Assembly (NCBI GenBank): GCA_033720735.1
Contig: JAWWBX010000171.1
Coordinates: 1 to 9,179, forward strand
Source of the DNA: B8-G4 sp033720735
GTDB lineage: Bacteria; Bacteroidota; Bacteroidia; Chitinophagales; Saprospiraceae
Reading direction: 5' to 3'
DNA: 9,179 nt
Shown: positions 1-5,318 of the stretch, piece after piece
Position numbering within the stretch: the stretch's first letter is position 1
Layout of the letters: the number at the start of each line of letters is the position of its first letter
The notes under the pieces: generated by a model
Told to the model about the DNA's origin: nothing
Seen by the model: only the letters and a program-made list of their open reading frames with translations
The model's database searches: none
Translations under genes and position numbers: made by a program

Positions 1-985
1 TCTGCCCACTCAATACCGCGATGTACGGGGTATCCTCCAAGCGCAGATCTTTGGTGGATGACATCTCGCGCAGCAGCAGGCTGTTCCACAGGGGCCGGTC
101 AGACGTTTCATTGAGTCGGCCATCCCGCTGTAAAGTGGCCAGTCCCAGACGCAGATCCGGCTGCCGGAAAACCGTTCGCACTTCTTCCAGGATCGCCGCC
201 ATCCAGGCAGTCTCGTCCTCTGCATCCTTACTCAGGAGCAGATACTGGAGCCGATTGGTAGCTTCCTCGATGGTCACGTCAACCAGAGAGACGATGCTTA
301 AACCCCGGAAGAGGAACTGATCTATCGGTAAGACATTAAACCACTCCTCCTGATCGAAGGGTTGCTCCAACAATCGTTCAAGTTGGCCCGACTCCATCGC
401 TTTGAGTGGTGTCCGGGTCGTAATGTCCACCAGTCGTGAATTCCCATTGAGTTTGAAATAGCGTTTGAGGCCCGTTTTCTCATTGTGCAGACGTGCAATC
501 ACAGGTTCGTCCACTGACATGTCAACATCGTAGAATCGCTTCAGGACTGCTTTATAGGCATAGATCAGCCTGCGGTCCAGCGACTGCTTGCCAACCAGCG
601 GCTGCGTCAGGTCAAAATCATTGCCCTGATCTCCGATGAGTGATTGGTACTGCTCTGTTGCCAACACCCAGGGTGTACTTGAGAATGGCGGACAAACGGC
701 AGCTATCGTTCCGACCCACTCGGCGTGCGGAAAGACAGGATCCAGCAATCTCTCCAGAAATTCTCCATGATCACGCAGCATCTCGAAGTCCTCAATAATC
801 TCCAAAAGACCGGGATTAGACTCCAGATACCCCAGGATCTCTACATATGCCGGATGATCAGGCCCGCGCTCGCTCAACCAAAGATCTACCGCGGGTTTCA
901 GCCACACCAGATTGGGCACGTAGGTAAAATCACCATACAATTGCCGCTGAGTTGCACCTTGAGAATGGATCGATCTGATCTTCAT
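1..985 (-). CDS. GAF-domain family protein of Bacteroidota type, N-terminal part (cut by window edge)
   Basis: The frame is open leftward from ATG 985-983 to the window edge, giving 328 codons of an incomplete protein. The part seen is soluble, acidic and rich in Leu, with no signal peptide. From memory it resembles the N-terminal portion of Bacteroidota proteins annotated 'GAF domain-containing protein'. Shared features are a segment GLLEIIEDFEMLRDH, then LLDPVFP, an LKRYFKL stretch, and FLFRGLSIVSLVDVT just before the region where the GAF domain should begin (around residue 260). GAF domains bind small ligands or serve as dimer interfaces; the ligand here is unknown. The C-terminal part is not visible. 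An in-frame ATG at 1051-1049 would add 22 residues (beginning MLLIISNLYY), but family resemblance fits the 985 start. I found no convincing ribosome site or promoter. The gene is divergent from the methyltransferase at 1143. Confidence 0.72.
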   Translation of the reverse strand, partial: MKIRSIHSQGATQRQLYGDFTYVPNLVWLKPAVDLWLSERGPDHPAYVEILGYLESNPGLLEIIEDFEMLRDHGEFLERLLDPVFPHAEWVGTIAAVCPPFSSTPWVLATEQYQSLIGDQGNDFDLTQPLVGKQSLDRRLIYAYKAVLKRFYDVDMSVDEPVIARLHNEKTGLKRYFKLNGNSRLVDITTRTPLKAMESGQLERLLEQPFDQEEWFNVLPIDQFLFRGLSIVSLVDVTIEEATNRLQYLLLSKDAEDETAWMAAILEEVRTVFRQPDLRLGLATLQRDGRLNETSDRPLWNSLLLREMSSTKDLRLEDTPYIAVLSGQ

Positions 986-1142
986 GCATACATGCAATGG
1001 GAGTACTTCAAACAGATACCTGTAGTATAAGTTACTAATGATCAGCAACATGTGTGCCGTTTCCGTGCCGGAAACCTGCCTTGTTCACTTTGTACATCCG
1101 TATTTTCGCGATCTGGCATCTAAAATTTGATTCATCTCGCTT

Positions 1143-1883
1143 TTGAAAGACAACTTTTCAGGCCATGCTGCCGAGTACGCAAGTTTCCGGCCGGGATATC
1201 CGCCGCAAGTGTTCCAACTGATCGAACAGTTGGTGCCCGAGCGCAGAGCGTGCTGGGATGTCGGAACCGGCAACGGTCAACTTGCCGGCAAGCTGGCCGA
1301 CCTGTTTGATCACGTGTATGCAACGGATATCAGCGCGCGTCAGCTCCTGCATGCCGTGCAGACCGACAACATCCGGTATTCAGTTCAGCCTGCTGAGCGG
1401 ACCAATTTCCCGGACGGCATCTTTGATCTTGTGACGGTCGCCCAGGCGATCCACTGGTTTGATTTCGCACGCTTTTACGAGGAGGTACGGCGCACTTGCC
1501 GACCAAGAGCCATCTTGCTGGTGACGGGGTATGGGTTGGCTACGGCAGGCAAAGACCTCGACGCTATCGTATACCGTTTGTACGAGGGGATCGTGGGGCC
1601 GTATTGGGATCCCGAGCGCCGTTATATTCTTGAAGAGTATCGCACCATCCCGTTCCCGTTTGACGAGATTACGGTCCCGGACTTGTCCATAGAATGTCGA
1701 TGGACGCTGGAGCAGATGCTGGGGTACCTGAGGACCTGGTCTGCTGTCAGGCACTACCATGAGCACCACGGGCACGATCCTGTACAGCGCATCGAAGCGG
1801 ATCTCCGGGCGGCATGGCCTGCCACCACCCATTGCAGGGTGACGTTCCCGCTACTGATGCGCGCAGGTCGCGTGGGCCCGTAG
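1143..1883 (+). CDS. Class I SAM-dependent methyltransferase (Methyltransf_11/UbiE-like)
   Basis: This 246-residue soluble protein has the class I Rossmann signature. Motif I is DVGTGNG at residues 39-45, the acidic residue at the end of strand beta-2 is D62 (YATDIS), and AIHWFD follows near residues 102-107. The HWFD element is typical of a family of small-molecule or unassigned methyltransferases related to UbiE/trans-aconitate methyltransferase; the substrate cannot be read from sequence. The start is TTG at 1143: an in-frame stop lies at 1128-1130 and no ATG lies between, while the N terminus (KDNFSGHAAEYASFRPGYP) matches the usual start of this family. No Shine-Dalgarno is visible. A TAAAATTTG element at 1121-1129 is a weak -7 candidate. 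The C terminus (FPLLMRAGRV) looks complete and ends at TAG 1881-1883. It is apparently a single-gene unit. Confidence 0.88.
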   Translation: MKDNFSGHAAEYASFRPGYPPQVFQLIEQLVPERRACWDVGTGNGQLAGKLADLFDHVYATDISARQLLHAVQTDNIRYSVQPAERTNFPDGIFDLVTVAQAIHWFDFARFYEEVRRTCRPRAILLVTGYGLATAGKDLDAIVYRLYEGIVGPYWDPERRYILEEYRTIPFPFDEITVPDLSIECRWTLEQMLGYLRTWSAVRHYHEHHGHDPVQRIEADLRAAWPATTHCRVTFPLLMRAGRVGP

Positions 1884-1950
1884 GTCAATTGGTCTTGGGG
1901 TGTTCATCATCATCGGCGTTGAAAGTCAAAACCATGCCGCTCATCTAAAT

Positions 1951-1984
1951 TTTGCCGGGCGCCGGCCCGCCCTTCCTACCTTGG
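1951..1984 (+). promoter_or_regulatory. Bacteroidota-type promoter for the TraB-like gene
   Basis: TTTG at 1951-1954 is followed after 22 bp by TACCTTGG at 1977-1984, close to the Bacteroidota housekeeping consensus TTTG-N19-21-TAnnTTTG. The ATG at 1994 lies 9 bp downstream, so the transcript would be leaderless or nearly so. A CGGGC-GCCG-GCCCG palindrome (1956-1969) sits in the spacer. Confidence 0.5.
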
Positions 1985-1993
1985 CCCGCAGCC

Positions 1994-2842
1994 ATGAAAT
2001 CCTGGAAACGGTTCATACTCATCGGCCTCGCGGTACTGGTGGCCCTCATTGTCTGGGGATACTTGAATATCTGGCGTTCACCTCCCCATTATCTGGACGA
2101 AACCAGGTGTGCACCTTTTGAGATCCTGCCGATGGCTCGATACCACGCACACGTCGACACACATGCGCGGCCATTTGTCATTCAGACGGAGCGGGTATTG
2201 GTATACGGATCAGAGCACACCAGGGATCCCGCCGATAAGCAATTGCAGGACCTGGAGGAACGATTTGAGGCCTTCGCGCCTACCGTGGTGCTCGTCGAAG
2301 GCAGGCTCGGCTTCCTGACCCCCCACGTGATGAACCCTGTACAGCGTTTCGGTGAAATGGGCAAGGCCGCGGCCCTGGCACGTCGGTATGGCTTGCCACT
2401 GTACTCCTGGGACCCGCCGAAGTCTTTACTCCTGGATCAATTGATCCAGGAATTCACCGGCGAGCAACTCGCCCTGAAGGAGATCCTGACCCCTTACTTC
2501 AGCAACTTGCGTTTCGGACGTCCTGCATCACCTGAGGCATTCATTGAAGATTACCTCGATCGCGCCGGTTGGTTCGGCCTGGAAGATTCCATACGCTCGG
2601 TAGCTGACATCGACCGCCTGTGGCAACGGGATTTTCCGGAGCTCCCGGACTGGCGCGACACCAGCGATCAATGGGGTCTGCCGGGGTACTTGAATACGAT
2701 CGGACAAAGGGCTAATGACGTGCGCAATCAGCATTTGATGTGTTGTCTCTCATCGCTGCATGATGCCGGTGAGCGCGTGCTTGCCGTCGCTGGCAGCAGC
2801 CATGCCGTGTGCATCAACGACGCGCTGAACAGGCGCAACTGA
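1994..2842 (+). CDS. Membrane-anchored TraB/GumN/TIKI-superfamily-like protein
   Basis: This 282-residue protein has one N-terminal hydrophobic segment (about residues 7-27) after a basic MKSWKR start, so it is probably anchored with the rest outside the cytoplasm. The remainder has the layout of the TraB/TIKI/EreA-like superfamily: an early GxxH (G72-SE-H75), a following strand ending in Glu (VVLVEGR, E102), and a late GxxH (G267-SS-H270, in VLAVAGSSHAV). In TIKI-type members such His and Glu residues bind metal and cleave peptides; activity here is inferred only. The frame extends upstream to a TTG at 1952, but ATG 1994 is chosen because it starts the signal anchor and sits just after a good promoter. 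No gene lies close downstream in the same direction; the RRM gene converges on it. Confidence 0.62.
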   Translation: MKSWKRFILIGLAVLVALIVWGYLNIWRSPPHYLDETRCAPFEILPMARYHAHVDTHARPFVIQTERVLVYGSEHTRDPADKQLQDLEERFEAFAPTVVLVEGRLGFLTPHVMNPVQRFGEMGKAAALARRYGLPLYSWDPPKSLLLDQLIQEFTGEQLALKEILTPYFSNLRFGRPASPEAFIEDYLDRAGWFGLEDSIRSVADIDRLWQRDFPELPDWRDTSDQWGLPGYLNTIGQRANDVRNQHLMCCLSSLHDAGERVLAVAGSSHAVCINDALNRRN

Positions 2843-2865
2843 TTTGATCAATGTGTTCAGCTGGC

Positions 2866-2897
2866 AAAAAAAAAGCCCTTGCGAAGGCAAGGGCTTT
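2866..2897 (-). terminator. Intrinsic terminator of the RRM gene, possibly bidirectional
   Basis: An 11-bp perfect stem (2872-2882 with 2887-2897) closes a GAAG loop. Nine A residues at 2866-2874 on the + strand give a U-tract for the leftward transcript, placing the terminator about 20 bp beyond the stop codon of the RRM gene. For the rightward TraB-like gene the U-tract is only TTT, so termination in that direction would be weaker. Confidence 0.88.
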
Positions 2898-2917
2898 ATC
2901 AGACAAAAGATTGTTTT

Positions 2918-3202
2918 CTAGTATCTGTTGCCGTAACCACCACGATTTCCACCCCGGTTCTCTCTCGGCTCGGCTTTCTTGACGACGATCGTTCTTCCAT
3001 CGAGCACGGTGTCGTTCAGTTCGTTGATCGCATTACGACCGGCATCTTCATCAGCCATTTCGACAAAACCAAATCCCTTTGATTTGCCAGTAAACTTGTC
3101 CGTGATAATTTTCACGGAATCGACGGTCCCAAACTCTGAGAACGCGTCCCTGACATCAGCTTCCTGCGTGTCGTAATTCAACTTTGCTACAAAAATGTTC
3201 AT
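2918..3202 (-). CDS. Single-RRM RNA-binding protein with RGG-like tail
   Basis: This 94-residue protein is one complete RNA recognition motif plus a short glycine/arginine tail. RNP2 is IFVAKL (residues 3-8) and RNP1 is KGFGFVEM (42-49), with the aromatic residues needed for RNA stacking. The tail from about residue 80 has NRGGNRGGYGNRY, an RGG-like flexible RNA-contact region. Proteins of this size and layout are common in Bacteroidota and Cyanobacteria, where some are induced by cold and are thought to bind mRNA; the targets here are unknown. ATG 3202-3200 begins directly at the first RRM strand. The gene has its own promoter (3282-3313 region), a leader of about 70 nt and a strong terminator, so it is monocistronic and probably well expressed. 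Confidence 0.93.
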   Translation of the reverse strand: MNIFVAKLNYDTQEADVRDAFSEFGTVDSVKIITDKFTGKSKGFGFVEMADEDAGRNAINELNDTVLDGRTIVVKKAEPRENRGGNRGGYGNRY

Positions 3203-3281
3203 AATAACAATTCAAAAAATCTGAGCCCTGTGAGAAAAATTTCCTTCAAGTTTCGAGGACTCACACCCACTTAAAGGCGCG

Positions 3282-3313
3282 CAAAGGTAACCGAATTGTT
3301 GAGATTCGGCAGA
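3282..3313 (-). promoter_or_regulatory. Promoter of the RRM gene
   Basis: Read on the minus strand, TACCTTTG (3289-3282) matches the Bacteroidota -7 consensus TAnnTTTG exactly. It is preceded after 20 bp by TCTG (3313-3310), three of four matches to the -33 TTTG. The expected transcription start is near 3275, giving an untranslated leader of about 70 nt. AACAATTC overlapping the promoter (minus strand) is repeated in inverted form just before the start codon. Confidence 0.72.
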
Positions 3314-3408
3314 TTTATTTCCTTTCGACACGATGATCTCCTTTCGACTCCCCATGCCAGCCTCGCGACCAACACATTCCGCCCCAGGGAACCGTTTACA
3401 GTCAGGGG

Positions 3409-3424
3409 ACCTGTTTCAACAGGT
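3409..3424. repeat. Perfect 7-bp inverted repeat upstream of the secreted protein gene
   Basis: ACCTGTT-TC-AACAGGT is a perfect 16-bp palindromic element, about 76 bp before the ATG at 3500 and 96 bp beyond the -33 box of the divergent RRM promoter. It could be an operator for either gene. No T-tract follows, so it is not a terminator. The rest of the 3314-3499 stretch shows no other convincing element; a TTTG at 3439-3442 lacks a matching -7 box. Confidence 0.35.
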
Positions 3425-3499
3425 ACGCGGCCCGGTTGTTTGAGGCGGACTTTAAGTACCACCAAACGTTGTACATGAAAGAATGTCTATAGCCGCAGA

Positions 3500-4123
3500 A
3501 TGAAGTTTTTGATTTGTCTTATCTCGATACTGCTTTGTTCACTCAAGGCAACGGCATGCTCATGTCTACCGCTCACGCATCGATTTCTCCAGCATGTCGA
3601 AGGCTACGATTTTGTTGGTCTCGTTGAGGTCGTGCGGAAGGACACCATCTATCACGAGGACGATAAACGGATCTGGTACGCCTTCACGATAGTGCGGGTC
3701 ATCGAGCAATATCACGGAGAGCCTGTCGGTGATGAGGTCAAGATTGTCGATGCTAAAGGCTTTGAATGCTTTACCCGGTTGCACTATCGCAGGCCGGGGG
3801 ACCGTAGGATTGTGAAGGGATTCCTGAAACCATTGAGCGAATACATGTACAACTACCTGGCCTCGAATCCATTGCCGCCGACAGATTGGGGTGAACGCTG
3901 CCTGGAACTGTTCCTGTGTGATGTGAATCAACTGAGGGTGGTTGACGACAACGTACACGGTGTTATTTCATGTCACTTGCGCACCGTGTGGGTCGGTCTG
4001 AGAAAATTTGGTGATCACGTCACGTTTGGCCTTTTCGCAAACAAAACCCGGGGACGCAGACTGTGGCAGTCAATGCCTTTAAAGCGATTTGAGCGAAAAA
4101 TCAGGAAGCGAGTCAGTGCATGA
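3500..4123 (+). CDS. Secreted protein with N-terminal Cys-x-Cys, TIMP/NTR-like
   Basis: This is a 207-residue protein. Residues 1-19 form a typical signal peptide (MKFLICLISILLCSLKATA) with an Ala-x-Ala signal peptidase I site, so the mature protein would begin Cys20-Ser-Cys22. After this come LP, a helix-like stretch and the strand YDFVGLVEVV. This start, CSC followed by P, F and a hydrophobic 'vFxGxV' strand, is characteristic of bacterial proteins resembling the netrin/TIMP (tissue inhibitor of metalloproteinases) fold. Further cysteines (GFECF, ERCLELFLC) could form disulfides. The last 50 residues are basic (RFERKIRKR). Lipidation at Cys20 is less likely because the -3 position is Ala17, with no classic lipobox. 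Function is unknown; protease inhibition is a family-level guess. The ATG at 3500 is the only start placing the signal peptide at the N terminus. No terminator is obvious after TGA 4121-4123. Confidence 0.75.
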   Translation: MKFLICLISILLCSLKATACSCLPLTHRFLQHVEGYDFVGLVEVVRKDTIYHEDDKRIWYAFTIVRVIEQYHGEPVGDEVKIVDAKGFECFTRLHYRRPGDRRIVKGFLKPLSEYMYNYLASNPLPPTDWGERCLELFLCDVNQLRVVDDNVHGVISCHLRTVWVGLRKFGDHVTFGLFANKTRGRRLWQSMPLKRFERKIRKRVSA

Positions 4124-4153
4124 TGCCCTCGAGACTTTCAACCCAACATGAAT

Positions 4154-4184
4154 CCTTGAGCCCGACACCTTGAGCGGAGCTCCG
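4154..4184. repeat. Direct repeat and palindrome upstream of the phhA leader promoter
   Basis: CCTTGAGC occurs at 4154-4161 and again at 4168-4175 (14-bp period). The second copy runs straight into the palindrome CGGAGCTCCG (4175-4184), which ends one base before the proposed -33 box at 4186. The position suits a regulator site, but the elements are short and may be chance. Confidence 0.25.
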
Positions 4185-4185
4185 A

Positions 4186-4217
4186 TTTGCATTTCTCAAC
4201 CGAATCCCCCATCTTTC
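4186..4217 (+). promoter_or_regulatory. Candidate promoter of the leader-phhA unit
   Basis: TTTG at 4186-4189 is followed after exactly 20 bp by CATCTTTC at 4210-4217, which matches TAnnTTTG except at its first and last base. The spacing is ideal but the -7 box is weaker than the others in this window. If used, transcription would begin near 4222-4225, so the leader peptide would be translated from a leaderless or nearly leaderless mRNA. Confidence 0.38.
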
Positions 4218-4224
4218 ACCCGCA

Positions 4225-4290
4225 ATGACGCAAACACGTACATATTACGTCGCTTACTATTACGGTCCGCACAAGGGAGCCGGGTGGTAG
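4225..4290 (+). CDS. Tyr-rich attenuator leader peptide of phhA
   Basis: This is a 21-codon ORF, ATG 4225 to TAG 4288-4290. Tyr occupies residues 7, 8, 11, 12 and 13 (run YYVAYYY, codons 4243-4263); the tail is GPHKGAGW. Five Tyr in 21 residues, placed just before an antiterminator arm and a terminator ahead of the gene that makes tyrosine, is the hallmark of a ribosome-mediated attenuator leader. The last Tyr codon ends 10 nt before the antiterminator arm (4274-4284), so a ribosome stalled there would leave the arm free. A ribosome at the stop codon would cover it. No Phe codon is present; one Trp codon precedes the stop. There is no Shine-Dalgarno, which is usual here. The peptide itself probably has no function. 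It is in the same frame as phhA, separated by one TAG. Confidence 0.85.
   Translation: MTQTRTYYVAYYYGPHKGAGW
4263..4282 (+). promoter_or_regulatory. Possible 1:2 hairpin (anti-antiterminator) of the attenuator
   Basis: CGGTCC (4263-4268) can pair with GGAGCCG (4276-4282) in six base pairs with G4279 bulged and a 7-nt loop. It would sequester the antiterminator arm when the leader is not translated, giving termination by default. It begins at the last base of the final Tyr codon. The helix is short, so this is the least certain part of the attenuator. Confidence 0.4.
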
Positions 4291-4330
4291 GCATGTAGTA
4301 TGTCAACAACAATATCGAGCCCGGCTTTCT
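4274..4330 (+). promoter_or_regulatory. Antiterminator (2:3 pairing) of the phhA attenuator
   Basis: AGGGAGCCGGG (4274-4284, codons near the end of the leader ORF) can pair with CCCGGCTTTCT (4320-4330), the 5' arm of the terminator. This gives 11 pairs, nine Watson-Crick and two G-U, and is mutually exclusive with the terminator stem. The eight bases GAGCCGGG are shared between this arm and the terminator 3' arm, which is what creates the competition. The loop between arms contains the leader stop codon. Confidence 0.78.
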
Positions 4331-4349
4331 CTGAGAGCCGGGTTTTTTT
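4317..4349 (+). terminator. Intrinsic terminator (3:4) in the phhA leader
   Basis: CCCGGCTTTC (4320-4329) pairs with GAGAGCCGGG (4333-4342) in a 10-bp stem with one G-U pair and a TCT loop, followed by seven T (4343-4349). It lies 16 bp upstream of the phhA start codon at 4366 and over 190 bp after the previous gene, so it acts as a conditional terminator for phhA rather than the end of the upstream gene. Confidence 0.88.
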
Positions 4350-4365
4350 ATTTGACCAAATCAAA

Positions 4366-5118
4366 ATGATGCAACAACATTACGACCAGTACACACCAGC
4401 TGACCAGGCCGTCTGGAAAACACTGTTCGACCGGCAGGTCGACAATCTCCGGCACAAGGCCTGTACGGACTTCCTCGCATGCCTGCAGAAACTGGATGGT
4501 GTCCTTGACGGGCGCGCCATCCCCAACTTTGATGATCTCAACGACCGGCTGCACGCGCACGTGGGTTGGCAAGTCGAGGTCGTGCCGGGGCACATCCCGG
4601 TCAACGACTTTTTCTCGCTCCTCGCACGACGCAGGTTCCCATCCAGCACCTGGCTGCGGTCGATGGAGCAACTGGATTATCTCGAAGAGCCCGACATGTT
4701 TCATGATATCTTCGGCCACATCCCGTTGTTCATGGATGGATCTTACGCCGAGTTTATGTATGCCTTTGGCAAGCTGGGCGTGCAATGGAAGGACAATCCA
4801 GCGGCCATAGCAGCATTGCGCAGTCTTTACTGGTTTACGATCGAGTTTGGCCTGGTGGTGGAAGAGCGCGGGCGACGCATCTACGGGGCGGGCATCCTGT
4901 CATCGTATGGGGAGAGCAAGCAAGTCTTTGACATGACGACCGTCGTGCACCCGTTTGATCTCGGGCGGATCCTGGGCACTGAGTTCAGGACCGATATCAT
5001 GCAAAACGCATACTTCGAAGCTGAATCGATGCAGCAATTTCTGGGTTGCCTGCCACTGGTGCAGGACCAGTTGCGTGAGACGCAGCGTCGATCCAGGGGA
5101 AGCCAGAGTGGCCGCTGA
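4366..5118 (+). CDS. phhA: Phenylalanine 4-hydroxylase (phenylalanine 4-monooxygenase)
   Basis: This iron- and tetrahydropterin-dependent cytoplasmic enzyme hydroxylates phenylalanine to tyrosine. Counting from ATG 4366 it has 250 residues, the size of bacterial single-domain enzymes without the ACT regulatory domain. The two iron-ligand histidines are in PDMFHDIFGH (H113 and H118) and the third ligand is E160 in YWFTIEFGLV, so the metal site is complete. VPGHIP (73-78) and FLGCLP near the C terminus also fit the family. The frame is open back to ATG 4300, but that start would translate the terminator hairpin into a non-homologous extension (FLF from the T-tract). ATG 4366 or the adjacent ATG 4369 is therefore preferred. 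Expression is probably controlled by the Tyr-rich leader attenuator just upstream, which suggests an anabolic, tyrosine-supplying role. No terminator is obvious downstream. Confidence 0.95.
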   Translation: MMQQHYDQYTPADQAVWKTLFDRQVDNLRHKACTDFLACLQKLDGVLDGRAIPNFDDLNDRLHAHVGWQVEVVPGHIPVNDFFSLLARRRFPSSTWLRSMEQLDYLEEPDMFHDIFGHIPLFMDGSYAEFMYAFGKLGVQWKDNPAAIAALRSLYWFTIEFGLVVEERGRRIYGAGILSSYGESKQVFDMTTVVHPFDLGRILGTEFRTDIMQNAYFEAESMQQFLGCLPLVQDQLRETQRRSRGSQSGR

Positions 5119-5175
5119 TGAAGATACGAGGTGGTGCTCTTGAACAGACTCGTCACAGGTGAAATATGCAATACG

Positions 5176-5318
5176 TTGACAATTAGTCATCTAAATATTA
5201 GATAAATGACAATGTCATCGTATATCTTGGATATACTCAGCCTTGTAGAAGTATGTTAGAAACTTGTTATCTGAATGTATTTCTACGAAATACTCAGACC
5301 CGTTGACATATGTTAGAA
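5176..5318. repeat. AT-rich intergenic patch with nested palindromes and a direct repeat
   Basis: The stretch from the phhA stop to 5430 (about 310 bp) has no gene I accept and is visibly richer in A/T than its neighbours. It holds ATCTAA-ATA-TTAGAT (5189-5203), flanked by GTCAT (5186-5190) and ATGAC (5206-5210), and ATGACA-A-TGTCAT (5206-5218). A direct repeat with 57-bp period follows: ATACTCAG, 11 bp, TATGTTAGAA at 5233-5261 and again at 5290-5318 (23 of 29 positions identical). TTGACA occurs at 5176 and 5303. The function is unknown. Confidence 0.6.
5271..5297 (+). repeat. Hairpin-forming inverted repeat inside the AT-rich patch
   Basis: GTATTTC (5277-5283), loop TAC, GAAATAC (5287-5293) is a perfect 7-bp stem. 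It extends by CTGA (5271-5274) with TCAG (5294-5297) across a 2-nt bulge. The right arm includes the ATACTCAG element of the second direct-repeat copy. No T-tract follows, so it is not a standard terminator. Confidence 0.45.

Noticed and set aside
725..1030. Rightward 101-residue ORF
   Set aside because: It lies antisense to the GAF-family gene, whose protein sequence resembles known relatives; this frame does not.
1380..1832. Leftward 150-residue ORF inside the methyltransferase gene
   Set aside because: It is antisense to a clear class I methyltransferase and has no family resemblance.
3271..3465. 64-residue leftward ORF upstream of the RRM gene
   Set aside because: It starts with TTG, overlaps the RRM promoter, has no recognisable domain and has no promoter of its own.
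4225..4349. A T-box riboswitch for tRNA-Tyr ahead of phhA
   Set aside because: There is no match to the conserved T-box sequence (AGGGTGGNACCGCG), and the leader is too short for a specifier stem plus antiterminator. The Tyr codons are in a translated short ORF, which fits ribosome-mediated attenuation.
4300..4365. N-terminal extension of PhhA starting at ATG 4300
   Set aside because: It is encoded by the terminator hairpin and T-tract and does not look like a phenylalanine hydroxylase N terminus.
5176..5204. Sigma70-type promoter from TTGACA with TAGATA 17 bp downstream
   Set aside because: Bacteroidota housekeeping sigma uses TTTG/TAnnTTTG boxes, the -10 match is poor, and no gene starts nearby.
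5233..5318. Integron attC-like sites around the GTTAGAA repeats
   Set aside because: There is no RYYYAAC partner core site, no cassette gene and no integrase; the repeats are direct, not attC-like inverted cores.
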